From NCBI RefSeq assembly GCF_023375815.1, contig NZ_CP067412.1:3658001-3722000 (forward strand): a stretch of 64,000 nt of DNA, written 5' to 3'. The notes beneath the pieces are model-generated. The model saw only the letters and a program-made list of their open reading frames with translations. It did not search any database and was not told the origin of the DNA. This DNA comes from Pseudomonas sp. HS6 (lineage in GTDB: Bacteria > Pseudomonadota > Gammaproteobacteria > Pseudomonadales > Pseudomonadaceae). The translations under genes and the position numbers were made by a program. The first letter of the stretch is position 1, and each line of letters begins with the position of its first letter. This document shows, piece by piece, positions 10,390-20,384 of this stretch.

Positions 10390-10455
10390 ATCGCTGGCAA
10401 GCCAGCTCCCACAAGAGAATAGCGTCGTTCTTGTGGGAGCTGGCTTGCCAGCGAT
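10390..10455. repeat. REPIN: inverted pair of REP arms (CTGGC type)
   Basis: Two 26-base arms with core GCTGGCTTGCCAGC and flank GTGGGAGC face each other across a 14-base spacer. The pair occupies the 212-bp gap between priA and argS. Paired REPs of this kind are the REPIN arrangement described in fluorescent pseudomonads. They are non-autonomous and mobilised by RAYT transposases, none of which is in this window. Confidence 0.9.
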
Positions 10456-10588
10456 GGCTGACGAATTGTCACCACACATCCACATCCTGCCTGCTAAGGT
10501 TGGCAAGCCCGTCTTCGCAACGGATAATGCCCAGTTTTTCCACCCGCGCATCGATGCGCCGCCGCGCTTGCGGTCGAAAGAGAAGACC

Positions 10589-12325
10589 ATGAAAGACACC
10601 ATTCGCCAGCTGATCCAACAAGCCCTCACCCAACTCGTCAACGAAGGTGTGTTGCCTGAAGGCCTGACGCCGGCGATCCAGGTGGAAAACGCCCGGGACA
10701 AGACCCACGGCGACTTCGCCAGCAACATTGCGATGATGCTGGCCAAGCCTGCGGGCATGAAGCCGCGCGACCTGGCAGAGAAAATCATCGCCGCCCTGCC
10801 GGCTGACGAGAACGTCACCAAGGCCGAAATCGCCGGTCCTGGCTTCCTCAACTTCTTCCAGAACACTCAGGCCCTGGCCTCGCGCCTCGACGCCGCACTG
10901 GCCGACGATCACGTTGGCGTGCGCAAGGCTGGCCCGGCGCAACGCACCGTGGTCGACCTGTCGGCGCCGAACCTGGCCAAAGAAATGCACGTCGGCCACT
11001 TGCGCTCGACCATCATCGGCGACGGCGTGGCCCGTGTGCTCGAATTCCTCGGCGATACCGTGATCCGTCAGAACCACGTTGGCGACTGGGGCACCCAGTT
11101 CGGCATGCTGATGGCGTACCTGCAGGAAAACCCGATCACCAGCGACGAGCTGTCGGACCTGGAAAACTTCTACCGTGCCGCCAAGCAGCGCTTCGACGAG
11201 TCCCCGGAATTCGCCGACCGCGCCCGTGGTCTGGTGGTCAAGTTGCAGGCCGGCGATGCCGAGTGCCTGGCCCTGTGGACCAAGTTCAAGGACATCTCGC
11301 TGTCGCACTGCCAGAAGATCTACGAACTGCTCAACGTCAAACTGACCATGGCCGACGTGATGGGCGAAAGCGCCTACAACGACGACCTGATCAACGTGGT
11401 CAACGACCTGAAAGCCGCCGGCATGCTGGTCGAAAGCAACGGCGCCCAGTGCGTGTTCCTCGACGAATTCAAGAACGCTGAAGGCGAGCCACTGCCGGTG
11501 ATCATCGTCAAGGCTGACGGCGGCTACCTGTACGCCACCACCGACCTGGCGGCCGTGCGCTACCGCAGCGGCAAGCTGAAGGCCGACCGCGCGCTGTACT
11601 TCGTCGACCAGCGTCAGGCCCTGCACTTCCAGCAAGTGTTCGCCGTGGCGCGCAAGGCCGGTTTCGTGACCCATCCGATGGAAATGGAGCACATGGGCTT
11701 CGGCACCATGAACGGCGCCGACGGCCGTCCGTTCAAGACCCGCGATGGCGGCACCGTGAAGCTGATCGATCTGCTGACCGAAGCTCAGGAACGCGCCTAC
11801 AGCCTGGTGAAGGACAAGAATCCGGAGCTGGCCGAAGACGAGCTGCGCAACATTGCCAAAGTCGTGGGCATCGGCGCGGTGAAGTACGCCGACCTGTCGA
11901 AGCACCGCACCAGCGACTACAGCTTCAACTTCGACCTGATGCTCAACTTCGAAGGCAACACCGCGCCATACCTGCTGTACGCCTACACCCGCGTGGCCGG
12001 CGTGTTCCGCAAACTGGGCAAGGATTTCAGCGAAGTCGACGGCCAGATCGTCCTCGAAGCGGCGCACGAACAGGAACTGGCGGCCAAACTGGCGCAGTTC
12101 GGTGAAGTGCTGAACAACGTCGCGGAAAAGGGCACGCCACACACCCTGTGCACCTACCTGTACGACGTCGCCGGCCTGTTCTCCAGCTTCTACGAGAACT
12201 GCCCGATCCTCGCCGCCGACACCCCGGCACAAATGCAAAGCCGTCTGCGCCTTGCCGCGCTGACCGGCCGTACCCTCAAGCAAGGCCTGGAACTGCTCGG
12301 CCTGGAAACCCTGGAGCGTATGTAA
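10589..12325 (+). CDS. argS: Arginyl-tRNA synthetase
   Basis: This cytoplasmic class I synthetase charges tRNA-Arg. The N-terminal Add1 domain (about residues 1-100) is followed by the catalytic domain with the HIGH-type motif HVGH ([16 protein letters not shown], about residue 133) and the [10 protein letters not shown] segment that replaces KMSKS in ArgRS, and then by the DALR anticodon-binding domain. 578 residues is typical. The ATG at 10589 follows AAAGAGAAG. An in-frame TTG/ATG extension upstream reads through the REPIN and is not homologous. Confidence 0.96.
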   Translation: MKDTIRQLIQQALTQLVNEGVLPEGLTPAIQVENARDKTHGDFASNIAMMLAKPAGMKPRDLAEKIIAALPADENVTKAEIAGPGFLNFFQNTQALASRLDAALADDHVGVRKAGPAQRTVVDLSAPNLAKEMHVGHLRSTIIGDGVARVLEFLGDTVIRQNHVGDWGTQFGMLMAYLQENPITSDELSDLENFYRAAKQRFDESPEFADRARGLVVKLQAGDAECLALWTKFKDISLSHCQKIYELLNVKLTMADVMGESAYNDDLINVVNDLKAAGMLVESNGAQCVFLDEFKNAEGEPLPVIIVKADGGYLYATTDLAAVRYRSGKLKADRALYFVDQRQALHFQQVFAVARKAGFVTHPMEMEHMGFGTMNGADGRPFKTRDGGTVKLIDLLTEAQERAYSLVKDKNPELAEDELRNIAKVVGIGAVKYADLSKHRTSDYSFNFDLMLNFEGNTAPYLLYAYTRVAGVFRKLGKDFSEVDGQIVLEAAHEQELAAKLAQFGEVLNNVAEKGTPHTLCTYLYDVAGLFSSFYENCPILAADTPAQMQSRLRLAALTGRTLKQGLELLGLETLERM

Positions 12326-12326
12326 G

Positions 12327-13043
12327 TTGGCTGCCAAGAAAAAACCTGCACCCAAGCGTGGCGCCAGCCGTTACCAAGCTCCTGCAAAGCAACCGATCCC
12401 GGGTTGGCTGTGGATGGCCATCGGCCTGACGGTCGGCGCGTTCATCGTGTTCCTGATGAAACTGGAGCCGGGCAAGGGCAGCGACACGGTCAAGCGCGAG
12501 AAGGTCGAGCAACAGCAACAGCAGAAAGCCACCAAGATCGCCGAGGCCAACAAGACCCCGCCGAGCCCGACGCAACCGGTGAAGCCGAAGTACGACTTCT
12601 ACACCCTGCTGCCGGAATCGGAAGTGATCGTGCCGCCTGACGCCGTGCCGGAGAAAACCCTGCCGACGCCACAGGTGCCGGCGATCCCGACCACGCCGGT
12701 GACCCCGGCGGAAGCGGCGAAGATCGACACGGCGCGCGCGCAGGCTGCATTGGCCGGGATCACCCCGCCGCCAGCGCCACCGGTGACCAAGGCTGCGCCA
12801 GTGACCAAGTTCTTCCTCCAGGCCGGTTCGTTCCGCAAAGAGGCCGATGCCGACAAGGTGCGCGCGCAGATTATTCTGCTCGGCCAGGCGGTCGCGGTTG
12901 AGTCCGGAACGGTGAAGGATGAAACCTGGTATCGCGTACTGGTCGGCCCGTTCAGCAATCGCGAACAACTGACCACCGCCCAGAAACAACTGGCGGGCGC
13001 AGGGTTCAGCAACCTGCTGTTACAACAACGCCAGAGCCGCTGA
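12327..13043 (+). CDS. SPOR-domain (FtsN-like) membrane protein
   Basis: The 238-residue protein has a basic cytoplasmic N-terminus (MAAKKKPAPKRGASRYQ), one membrane helix at about residues 25-45, a long Pro/Thr/Ala/Lys linker at about 55-150, and a C-terminal SPOR domain (about 155-235: KFFLQAGSFRKEADADKVRAQ). SPOR domains bind denuded glycan strands at the septum, so a role in cell division or envelope remodelling, as for FtsN, is likely but not proven. The start is TTG at 12327, one base after the argS stop, with GGAG ten bases upstream. It is co-transcribed with argS. Confidence 0.85.
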   Translation: MAAKKKPAPKRGASRYQAPAKQPIPGWLWMAIGLTVGAFIVFLMKLEPGKGSDTVKREKVEQQQQQKATKIAEANKTPPSPTQPVKPKYDFYTLLPESEVIVPPDAVPEKTLPTPQVPAIPTTPVTPAEAAKIDTARAQAALAGITPPPAPPVTKAAPVTKFFLQAGSFRKEADADKVRAQIILLGQAVAVESGTVKDETWYRVLVGPFSNREQLTTAQKQLAGAGFSNLLLQQRQSR

Positions 13044-13125
13044 TTTCCCTCGATTGATCCTTCCCGCGCGCTGCGTGGGGAGGATCAGCGCAACAACACC
13101 GCTCGTCCCCTCTCCCTTCCCGCAG

Positions 13126-13152
13126 TTGAAATCCTCTCCACCACCCCCATAT
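13126..13152 (+). promoter_or_regulatory. Sigma-32 (RpoH) heat-shock promoter of hslVU
   Basis: TTGAAA (13126-13131), a 13-base spacer and CCCCATAT (13145-13152) match the heat-shock consensus (TTGAAA, 11-16 bases, CCCCATnT) almost perfectly. It lies 47 bases before the hslV start, and HslVU is a classical heat-shock operon. An ATG inside the -10 element (13151) is thereby excluded as the hslV start. Confidence 0.85.
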
Positions 13153-13198
13153 GAATGGGCATAAGGCATTTTCGCCCCGCAGTGTGGAGACTCTTCCC

Positions 13199-13735
13199 TT
13201 GACCACCATCGTTTCAGTCCGCCGCCACGGCAAAGTCGTCATGGGCGGCGACGGCCAGGTTTCTCTCGGCAACACCGTGATGAAAGGCAACGCGAAGAAA
13301 GTGCGTCGCCTGTACCACGGCCAGGTCATCGCCGGTTTCGCCGGTGCCACCGCCGACGCCTTTACCCTGTTCGAACGTTTCGAAGGCCAGCTCGAGAAAC
13401 ATCAGGGCCACCTGATCCGCGCCGCCGTCGAACTCGCGAAAGAATGGCGTACCGACCGCTCCCTGAGCCGCCTCGAAGCGATGCTCGCGGTCGCCAACAA
13501 GGACGCCTCGCTGATCATCACCGGCAACGGTGACGTGGTCGAACCGGAAAACGGCCTGATCGCCATGGGTTCCGGTGGCGGTTACGCCCAGGCTGCTGCC
13601 AGCGCGCTGCTGAAAAAGACCGATCTGTCGGCCCGCGAAATCGTCGAGACCGCTCTCGGGATTGCCGCCGACATCTGTGTATTCACCAACCACACTCAGA
13701 CCATTGAGGAGCAGGATCTCGCTGAAGAAGCCTGA
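13199..13735 (+). CDS. hslV: HslV, ATP-dependent protease proteolytic subunit
   Basis: This is the threonine-protease subunit of the HslUV (ClpYQ) complex. After removal of the initiator, the mature N-terminus is Thr-Thr-Ile-Val-Ser-Val-Arg-Arg, so the catalytic Thr is present. GDGQVSLG and the [11 protein letters not shown] region are also seen. A TTG start at 13199 with GGAGA eight bases upstream exposes that Thr. The ATG at 13151 lies in the promoter. 178 residues is normal. hslU follows after 48 bp. Confidence 0.96.
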   Translation: MTTIVSVRRHGKVVMGGDGQVSLGNTVMKGNAKKVRRLYHGQVIAGFAGATADAFTLFERFEGQLEKHQGHLIRAAVELAKEWRTDRSLSRLEAMLAVANKDASLIITGNGDVVEPENGLIAMGSGGGYAQAAASALLKKTDLSAREIVETALGIAADICVFTNHTQTIEEQDLAEEA

Positions 13736-13783
13736 GTCGGCCCTGTGCCACGGCTTGTTTCTGCTTGAGGACCGTCAATTATT

Positions 13784-15121
13784 ATGTCCATGACTCCCCG
13801 CGAAATCGTCCACGAACTCAATCGCCATATCATCGGCCAGGACGATGCCAAGCGCGCCGTCGCGATTGCCCTGCGCAATCGCTGGCGTCGCATGCAGCTG
13901 CCTGAAGAGCTGCGTGTTGAAGTGACCCCGAAGAACATCCTGATGATCGGCCCGACCGGTGTCGGTAAAACCGAGATCGCCCGTCGCCTGGCGAAACTGG
14001 CCAACGCGCCGTTCATCAAGGTCGAAGCGACCAAATTCACCGAAGTCGGCTACGTCGGCCGTGACGTCGAATCGATCATCCGTGATCTGGCCGATGCCGC
14101 GATCAAGATGCTGCGCGAGCAGGAAATGACCCGCGTTCGCCACCGTGCCGAAGACGCTGCCGAGGACCGCATCCTCGACGCGCTGCTGCCCCCGGCACGC
14201 ATGGGCTTCAGCAACGAAGAAGCGCCGAGCCCGGACTCCAACACCCGTCAGCTGTTCCGCAAGCGCCTGCGCGAAGGTCAGCTGGACGACAAGGAAATCG
14301 AGATCGAAGTCGCCGAAATGGCCGGCATCGAGATCGCCACGCCGCCGGGCATGGAAGAGATGACCAACCAGCTTCAGTCCCTGTTCGCCAACATGGGCAA
14401 GGGCAAGAAGAAGTCGCGCAAGCTCAAGGTCAAGGAAGCGCTGAAACTGGTGCGCGATGAAGAAGCCGGTCGCCTGGTGAACGAAGAAGAGTTGAAGGCC
14501 AAGGCCCTGGAAGCGGTCGAGCAGCACGGCATCGTGTTCATCGACGAAATCGACAAGGTCGCCAAGCGCGGCAATGTCGGCGGCGCCGATGTGTCCCGTG
14601 AAGGCGTACAACGCGACCTGCTGCCGCTGATCGAAGGCTGCACCGTCAACACCAAGCTGGGTATGGTCAAGACCGACCACATCCTGTTCATCGCCTCCGG
14701 CGCGTTCCACCTGAGCAAGCCGAGCGACCTGGTGCCGGAGCTGCAAGGCCGCCTGCCGATCCGCGTCGAACTCAAGGCCCTGAGCCCGGAAGACTTCGAG
14801 CGCATCCTCAGCGAACCGCACGCCTCGCTTACCGAGCAATACTGCGCGCTGCTGAAGACCGAAGGCCTGAACATCCAGTTCCAGCCTGACGGCATCAAGC
14901 GTCTGGCGGAGATCGCCTGGCAGGTCAACGAGAAGACCGAGAACATCGGTGCCCGTCGTCTGCACACGCTGCTCGAGCGTCTGCTGGAAGAGGTGTCGTT
15001 CAGTGCCGGTGACCTGGCCAGCGCCCACGACGACAAGGCGATCCTGATCGACGCCGAGTACGTCAACAGCCACCTGGGTGAATTGGCGCAGAACGAAGAT
15101 CTGTCCCGTTATATCCTGTAA
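13784..15121 (+). CDS. hslU: HslU, AAA+ ATPase subunit of the HslUV protease
   Basis: This 445-residue AAA+ unfoldase feeds substrates to HslV. Walker A ([17 protein letters not shown], near residue 56), the Glu-rich intermediate I-domain (about 110-240), Walker B ([14 protein letters not shown], about 250), a sensor/arginine-finger region, and the C-terminal [10 protein letters not shown] and LSRYIL tail that inserts into HslV are present. It is in an operon with hslV under a heat-shock promoter and ends at a strong hairpin terminator. Confidence 0.97.
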   Translation: MSMTPREIVHELNRHIIGQDDAKRAVAIALRNRWRRMQLPEELRVEVTPKNILMIGPTGVGKTEIARRLAKLANAPFIKVEATKFTEVGYVGRDVESIIRDLADAAIKMLREQEMTRVRHRAEDAAEDRILDALLPPARMGFSNEEAPSPDSNTRQLFRKRLREGQLDDKEIEIEVAEMAGIEIATPPGMEEMTNQLQSLFANMGKGKKKSRKLKVKEALKLVRDEEAGRLVNEEELKAKALEAVEQHGIVFIDEIDKVAKRGNVGGADVSREGVQRDLLPLIEGCTVNTKLGMVKTDHILFIASGAFHLSKPSDLVPELQGRLPIRVELKALSPEDFERILSEPHASLTEQYCALLKTEGLNIQFQPDGIKRLAEIAWQVNEKTENIGARRLHTLLERLLEEVSFSAGDLASAHDDKAILIDAEYVNSHLGELAQNEDLSRYIL

Positions 15122-15146
15122 GCCATACTTACAGTGGTCGTGAAAC

Positions 15147-15176
15147 TGTGGGAGCCATCGGCTCCCACAATTTTTT
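15147..15176 (+). terminator. Rho-independent terminator after hslU
   Basis: A 10-bp perfect stem TGTGGGAGCC / GGCTCCCACA (15147-15156, 15160-15169) with a 3-base loop is followed by A and T6. The stem resembles the outer part of a REP arm, so this terminator may derive from a truncated REP sequence. Confidence 0.9.
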
Positions 15177-15197
15177 CCACCTGACGGAACGCCGGCG

Positions 15198-15575
15198 ATG
15201 ACCCAACTCCCTACCGACATCAAACTGCACAAAGCCTCGAAAACCCTGTCGCTCAAATACGCGTCCGGCGAGGAGTACACCCTGCCCGCCGAATTCCTGC
15301 GCGTGCATTCCCCCTCCGCCGAGGTCCAGGGTCACGGCAAACCGATCCTGCAATTCGGCAAGCTGCACGTCGGCCTGAGCAAGGTAGAACCGGCCGGTCA
15401 GTACGCACTGAAACTGACCTTCGACGACGGTCACGACAGCGGCCTGTTCACCTGGGATTACCTCTACGAACTGGGGCGACGTTATGACGCACTCTGGGCG
15501 GATTATCTGGCCGAGCTCAAAGCCGCCGGCAAAACCCGCGACCCTGACGAGTCCGTCGTCAAGCTGATGCTCTAG
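15198..15575 (+). CDS. DUF971 / gamma-butyrobetaine hydroxylase-like N-terminal domain protein
   Basis: This 125-residue stand-alone domain protein begins MTQLPTDIKLHKASKTL and contains LSLKYASGEEYTLPAEFLRV and LFTWDYLYELGRRYDALW, the hallmark of the DUF971/GBBH-like N-terminal family. No catalytic domain is attached. It sits between hslU and phaC1, a position conserved in Pseudomonas. Links to iron-sulfur proteins have been proposed for the family, but nothing here tests that. Confidence 0.8.
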   Translation: MTQLPTDIKLHKASKTLSLKYASGEEYTLPAEFLRVHSPSAEVQGHGKPILQFGKLHVGLSKVEPAGQYALKLTFDDGHDSGLFTWDYLYELGRRYDALWADYLAELKAAGKTRDPDESVVKLML

Positions 15576-15692
15576 TCCGCGCCTCGGACTGTTTAGAGGG
15601 CATTTTCTAAATTCATCTGTTTGAATGCTCCGCTAAAGCGGCCCGGGATCGGCTGCTTGCGAAAAAAATTAAACTCGGGTAACCAATGGAGC

Positions 15693-15708
15693 TGGCAAGT
15701 TCCCTGCA
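15693..15708 (+). promoter_or_regulatory. Sigma-54 (-24/-12) promoter candidate for phaC1
   Basis: TGGCAAGTTCCCTGCA carries GG (15694-15695) and GC (15706-15707) exactly ten bases apart, as sigma-54 promoters require. It lies about 125 bases upstream of phaC1, and a -24/-12 promoter before phaC1 has been reported in other pseudomonads. The rest of the 257-bp spacer holds no gene. CTCGGGT at 15674 and ACCCGAG at 15750 form a wide inverted repeat around the site. Confidence 0.65.
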
Positions 15709-15832
15709 GTGCTCTACGACTGTAAAGCAGCTATGCAGAATCAACGGTCACCCGAGCAGTAGTACCTGGCATTGGCTGTGGAACTGCACAGCAGAAACCG
15801 GGTACTCGTCTCAGGACAATGGAGCGTCGTAG

Positions 15833-17512
15833 ATGAGTAACAAGAATAACGATGATTTGAAGTACCAAGCCTCGGAAAACACCCTGGGGCTGAATCCTGT
15901 CGTTGGGCTTCGCGGAAAGGATCTGCTGGCCTCTGCTCGAATGGTGCTGACCCAGGCCATCAAACAACCGATCCATAGCGTCAAACACGTCACTCATTTC
16001 GGTCTCGAACTGAAGAACGTGCTGTTCGGCAAATCAGAACTGCAACCGGCTGGCGATGACCGTCGCTTTGCCGACCCGGCGTGGAGTCAGAACCCGCTGT
16101 ACAAACGTTACCTGCAAACCTACCTGGCATGGCGCAAGGAACTCCATGCCTGGATCGACGACAGCAGCCTCTCGCCCAAAGACATTGCGCGCGGGCACTT
16201 CGTGATCAACCTGATGACCGAAGCCATGGCGCCGACCAACACGGCGGCCAATCCGGCGGCGGTCAAACGCTTCTTCGAGACCGGCGGCAAAAGCCTGCTC
16301 GACGGCCTCTCGCACCTGGCCAAGGATCTGGTACACAACGGCGGCATGCCGAGCCAGGTCAACATGGGCGCGTTCGAGGTCGGCAAGAGCCTGGGCGTGA
16401 CAGAAGGCGCGGTGGTGTTTCGCAACGACGTGCTGGAGCTGATCCAGTACAAACCGATCACCGAGCAGGTGCACGAGCGCCCTCTGCTGGTCGTACCGCC
16501 ACAGATCAACAAGTTCTACGTCTTCGACCTGAGCCCGGACAAGAGCCTGGCGCGCTTCTGCCTGCGCAACAATGTTCAGACCTTCATCGTCAGCTGGCGC
16601 AACCCGACCAAGGAACAGCGCGAGTGGGGCCTTTCGACCTACATCGAAGCCCTGAAGGAAGCGGTCGACGTGGTCACTGCGATCACCGGCAGCAAGGACG
16701 TCAACATGCTCGGCGCCTGCTCCGGCGGCATCACTTGCACCGCCCTGCTCGGCCACTACGCAGCGATCGGCGAGAACAAGGTCAACGCCCTGACCCTGCT
16801 GGTCAGCGTGCTCGACACCACCCTGGACAGCGACGTCGCGCTATTCGTCGACGAGCAGACCCTGGAGACCGCCAAGCGCCATTCGTATCAGGCCGGCGTG
16901 CTGGAAGGCAAAGACATGGCCAAGGTCTTCGCCTGGATGCGCCCGAACGATCTGATCTGGAACTACTGGGTCAACAACTACCTGCTCGGCAACGAGCCGC
17001 CGGTGTTCGACATCCTGTTCTGGAACAACGATACGACTCGACTGCCGGCCGCGTTCCACGGCGACCTGATCGAGATGTTCAAAAACAACCCACTGATCCG
17101 CCCGAATGCACTGGAAGTGTGCGGCACACCGATCGACCTCAAGCAGGTGACCGCCGACATCTTCTCGCTGGCCGGCACCAACGACCACATCACCCCGTGG
17201 AAGTCCTGCTACAAGTCGGCGCAGCTGTTTGGCGGCAAGGTGGAGTTCGTGCTGTCCAGCAGCGGGCATATCCAGAGCATTCTGAACCCGCCGGGCAACC
17301 CGAAATCGCGCTACATGACCAGCGAAGGGATGACCGCCAACGCCGACGAGTGGCAGGAAAACTCGACCAAGCACGCCGATTCCTGGTGGCTGCACTGGCA
17401 GGCGTGGCAAGCGGCGCGTTCGGGCGAGCTGAAAAAGGCGCCGACGAAACTGGGCAACAAAGCGTATCCGGCAGGCGAAGCATCGCCGGGCACTTACGTA
17501 CACGAGCGGTAA
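15833..17512 (+). CDS. phaC1: Class II poly(3-hydroxyalkanoate) synthase 1
   Basis: This granule-bound enzyme polymerises (R)-3-hydroxyacyl-CoAs of C6-C14 into medium-chain PHA. The 559 residues match class II synthases. The lipase-like box GACSGG puts the catalytic Cys at residue 296, with the general base in TNDHITPW and the His in SSSGHIQS. It is the first gene of phaC1-Z-C2-D. A REPIN lies just downstream, before phaZ. Confidence 0.97.
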   Translation: MSNKNNDDLKYQASENTLGLNPVVGLRGKDLLASARMVLTQAIKQPIHSVKHVTHFGLELKNVLFGKSELQPAGDDRRFADPAWSQNPLYKRYLQTYLAWRKELHAWIDDSSLSPKDIARGHFVINLMTEAMAPTNTAANPAAVKRFFETGGKSLLDGLSHLAKDLVHNGGMPSQVNMGAFEVGKSLGVTEGAVVFRNDVLELIQYKPITEQVHERPLLVVPPQINKFYVFDLSPDKSLARFCLRNNVQTFIVSWRNPTKEQREWGLSTYIEALKEAVDVVTAITGSKDVNMLGACSGGITCTALLGHYAAIGENKVNALTLLVSVLDTTLDSDVALFVDEQTLETAKRHSYQAGVLEGKDMAKVFAWMRPNDLIWNYWVNNYLLGNEPPVFDILFWNNDTTRLPAAFHGDLIEMFKNNPLIRPNALEVCGTPIDLKQVTADIFSLAGTNDHITPWKSCYKSAQLFGGKVEFVLSSSGHIQSILNPPGNPKSRYMTSEGMTANADEWQENSTKHADSWWLHWQAWQAARSGELKKAPTKLGNKAYPAGEASPGTYVHER

Positions 17513-17528
17513 CCGACACCTGAAGAAA

Positions 17529-17620
17529 CTGTGGGAGCGGGCTTGCCCGCGATAGCGGTATATCAGTCGACACATTGGCTGAAGCTGCCACCGTCATCGC
17601 GGGCAAGCCCGCTCCCACAG
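17529..17620. repeat. REPIN: inverted pair of REP arms (CGGGC type)
   Basis: Arms with core GCGGGCTTGCCCGC at 17529-17553 and 17596-17620 face each other in the phaC1-phaZ gap. On the phaC1 transcript they could fold into a large hairpin that affects 3' ends or read-through into phaZ. Confidence 0.9.
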
Positions 17621-17666
17621 GGTTCGAGATGGAACATAGAATTTGCGACCCACAGGGCCTTGAAGC

Positions 17667-18521
17667 ATGCCGCAACCGTTCATCTTTCGTACTGTCGAGC
17701 TGGATGGCCAGACCATCCGCACGGCGGTTCGCCCCGGCAAGCCTCACTTGACGCCCTTGCTGATTTTCAACGGCATCGGCGCCAACCTGGAGCTAGTGTT
17801 TCCTTTTGTCGCGGCGCTGGACCCGGACCTGGAAGTGATCGCCTTCGACGTGCCCGGTGTCGGTGGTTCTTCGACGCCGAGACGACCGTATCGCTTTCCG
17901 GGACTGGCGAAACTCACTGCACGGATGCTCGACTACCTCGACTATGGACAGGTCAATGTGATCGGCGTGTCCTGGGGTGGTGCGCTGGCGCAGCAGTTCG
18001 CCTATGACTATCCCGAGCGCTGCAAGAAGCTGGTACTGGCAGCGACGGCGGCGGGCGCGGTGATGGTGCCGGGCAAGCCGAAGGTGCTGTGGATGATGGC
18101 CAGTCCGCGGCGCTACATCCAGCCGTCCCATGTGATCCGCATCGCCCCGATGATCTACGGTGGCTCGTTCCGCCGCGACCCGACACTCGCCGCCAGCCAT
18201 GCGGCCAAGGTGCGTTCGGCGGGCAAGCTCGGTTACTACTGGCAACTGTTCGCGGGCCTTGGCTGGACCAGCATTCACTGGCTGCACAAGATCCATCAGC
18301 CGACCCTGGTGTTGGCCGGCGACGACGATCCGCTGATCCCGCTGATCAACATGCGCATGCTGGCCTGGCGGATTCCCAACGCCCAGTTGCACATCATCGA
18401 TGATGGTCATCTGTTCCTGATCACCCGGGCCGAAGCTGTGGCGCCGATCATCATGAAGTTCCTCCAGGAGGAACGTCTTCGTGCAGTGATGCACCCCCAC
18501 CCGACACCGCTGGGCGGATAA
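17667..18521 (+). CDS. phaZ: Intracellular medium-chain PHA depolymerase
   Basis: This alpha/beta hydrolase of 284 residues mobilises stored PHA. The nucleophile is Ser102 in GVSWGG. An oxyanion-type FNGIGAN occurs near residue 35, an Asp in LAGDDDPLIP, and the His in IDDGHLFL. The length and position between the two synthases are diagnostic. A short AACCGG/CCGGTT hairpin overlaps the stop codon (18520-18537). Confidence 0.95.
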   Translation: MPQPFIFRTVELDGQTIRTAVRPGKPHLTPLLIFNGIGANLELVFPFVAALDPDLEVIAFDVPGVGGSSTPRRPYRFPGLAKLTARMLDYLDYGQVNVIGVSWGGALAQQFAYDYPERCKKLVLAATAAGAVMVPGKPKVLWMMASPRRYIQPSHVIRIAPMIYGGSFRRDPTLAASHAAKVRSAGKLGYYWQLFAGLGWTSIHWLHKIHQPTLVLAGDDDPLIPLINMRMLAWRIPNAQLHIIDDGHLFLITRAEAVAPIIMKFLQEERLRAVMHPHPTPLGG

Positions 18522-18540
18522 CCGGCCCGGTCCGGTTTTC
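18520..18540 (+). terminator. Possible weak terminator between phaZ and phaC2
   Basis: A 6-bp stem AACCGG/CCGGTT with a 6-base loop is followed by only TTTC. It begins at the phaZ stop codon. The stem is short and the T tract poor, so attenuation or processing is as plausible as termination. Confidence 0.3.
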
Positions 18541-18671
18541 TGGACAGCTCCTTGCAGAGCTCTTTGAACATGCGTGGCAGGACGCCGCGCAGGCAACAAC
18601 CCACAACAGCGTCTATGGTGTTCTGGTTCGGTGTGTTTGTTTTTGGCCTGAAGACGAAGGAGTGTTGAGTC

Positions 18672-20354
18672 ATGCGCGACAAACCCGCGACGGGCGTAGT
18701 GCCCAGTCCCGCCGTTTTCATCAATGCACAAAGTGCAATGACCGGCCTGCGAGGCCGCGACCTGATTTCGACGTTGCGCAGCGTAGCCGCCCATGGCCTG
18801 CGCAACCCGATTCACAGCGCGAGGCACGCGTTGAAACTCGGTGGCGCGCTCGGACGCGTGCTGCTCGGCGAAACCCTGCACCCGACCAACCCCAATGACA
18901 GCCGCTTCGCCGACCCAGCCTGGAGCCTCAACCCGTTCTATCGACGGAGCCTGCAGGCTTATCTGAGCTGGCAGAAACAGGTCAAGCACTGGATCGACGA
19001 CAGCAGCATGAGCGATGACGATCGCGCCCGCGCGCACTTCGCTTTTTCCCTGATCAACGACGCCGTGGCGCCCTCCAACACGCTGCTCAATCCGCTGGCA
19101 ATCAAGGAGTTGTTCAACTCCGGCGGCCACAGTCTGGTGCGTGGTTTGAGCCATCTGTTCGATGACTTGCTGCACAACGATGGCCTGCCGCGCCAGGTGA
19201 CCAAGCAGGCGTTCGAAGTCGGCAAGACCGTCGCCACCACCACCGGCTCGGTGGTGTTTCGCAACGAAATGCTCGAGCTGATCCAGTACAAGCCGATGAG
19301 CGAAAAGCAGTATTCGAAACCGCTGCTGGTGGTGCCGCCGCAAATCAACAAGTACTACATTTTCGATCTGAGCCCGAACAACAGCTTCGTCCAGTACGCC
19401 CTGAAGAACGGCTTGCAGACCTTCATGATCAGTTGGCGCAACCCGGACGTGCGTCACCGCGAATGGGGCCTGTCGACCTACGTCGAAGCCGTGGAAGAGG
19501 CCATGAACATCTGCCGGGCGATCACCGGCGCCCGCGAGGTCAACCTGATGGGCGCCTGCGCCGGCGGGCTGACCATCGCCGCGTTGCAGGGACATTTGCA
19601 GGCCAAACGGCAGTTGCGCCGAATCTCCAGCGCGACTTATCTGGTGAGCCTGCTGGACAGCCAGATCGACTCTCCGGCGACACTGTTCGCCGACGAACAG
19701 ACCCTCGAAGCGGCCAAGCGCCGTTCCTATCAGAAAGGCGTGCTGGACGGTCGCGACATGGCCAAGGTGTTCGCCTGGATGCGTCCCAACGATCTGATCT
19801 GGAGCTACTTCGTCAACAACTACCTGCTGGGCAAGGAGCCGCCGGCGTTCGACATCCTCTACTGGAACAACGACAGCACCCGTCTGCCCGCCGCGTTTCA
19901 TGGCGATCTGCTGGACTTCTTCAAGCACAACCCGCTGATTCATTCGGGCGGCCTGGAAGTCTGCGGCACGCCGATCGACCTGCAGAAAGTCACGGTCGAC
20001 AGTTTCAGTGTGGCCGGCATGAACGACCACATCACGCCGTGGGACGCGGTGTATCGCTCGACCCTGCTGCTGGGTGGCGAGCGGCGTTTCGTGCTGTCCA
20101 ACAGCGGCCACGTGCAGAGCATTCTCAACCCACCAAATAATCCCAAGGCCAACTTCGTCGAAAACGGCAAGATGAGCAGCGACCCGCGCGCCTGGTATTA
20201 CGACGCGAAAAAAGTCGACGGCAGCTGGTGGCCGCAGTGGCTGGAATGGGTTCAGCAGCGCTCCGGCACCCTGCGCGAAACCCAGATGGCCCTTGGCAAC
20301 GCGAACTATCCACCGATGGAGGCGGCGCCCGGCACTTACGTGCGCGTGCGCTGA
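18672..20354 (+). CDS. phaC2: Class II poly(3-hydroxyalkanoate) synthase 2
   Basis: This 560-residue paralogue of phaC1 is clearly homologous along its whole length. The catalytic Cys is again residue 296 (GACAGG), with NDHITPW and SNSGHVQS supplying Asp and His. It polymerises the same class of hydroxyacyl-CoAs. It follows phaZ after 150 bp, with GAAGGAG before the ATG. phaD is 30 bp downstream. Confidence 0.96.
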   Translation: MRDKPATGVVPSPAVFINAQSAMTGLRGRDLISTLRSVAAHGLRNPIHSARHALKLGGALGRVLLGETLHPTNPNDSRFADPAWSLNPFYRRSLQAYLSWQKQVKHWIDDSSMSDDDRARAHFAFSLINDAVAPSNTLLNPLAIKELFNSGGHSLVRGLSHLFDDLLHNDGLPRQVTKQAFEVGKTVATTTGSVVFRNEMLELIQYKPMSEKQYSKPLLVVPPQINKYYIFDLSPNNSFVQYALKNGLQTFMISWRNPDVRHREWGLSTYVEAVEEAMNICRAITGAREVNLMGACAGGLTIAALQGHLQAKRQLRRISSATYLVSLLDSQIDSPATLFADEQTLEAAKRRSYQKGVLDGRDMAKVFAWMRPNDLIWSYFVNNYLLGKEPPAFDILYWNNDSTRLPAAFHGDLLDFFKHNPLIHSGGLEVCGTPIDLQKVTVDSFSVAGMNDHITPWDAVYRSTLLLGGERRFVLSNSGHVQSILNPPNNPKANFVENGKMSSDPRAWYYDAKKVDGSWWPQWLEWVQQRSGTLRETQMALGNANYPPMEAAPGTYVRVR

Positions 20355-20384
20355 CCGGCCCCAACCGCCCTTTAAGAAGACTGG

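Noticed and set aside
15147..15176. Single REP element after hslU
   Set aside because: Only the outer GTGGGAGCC part of a REP arm is present and it is followed by T6, so it is better described as a terminator, perhaps REP-derived.
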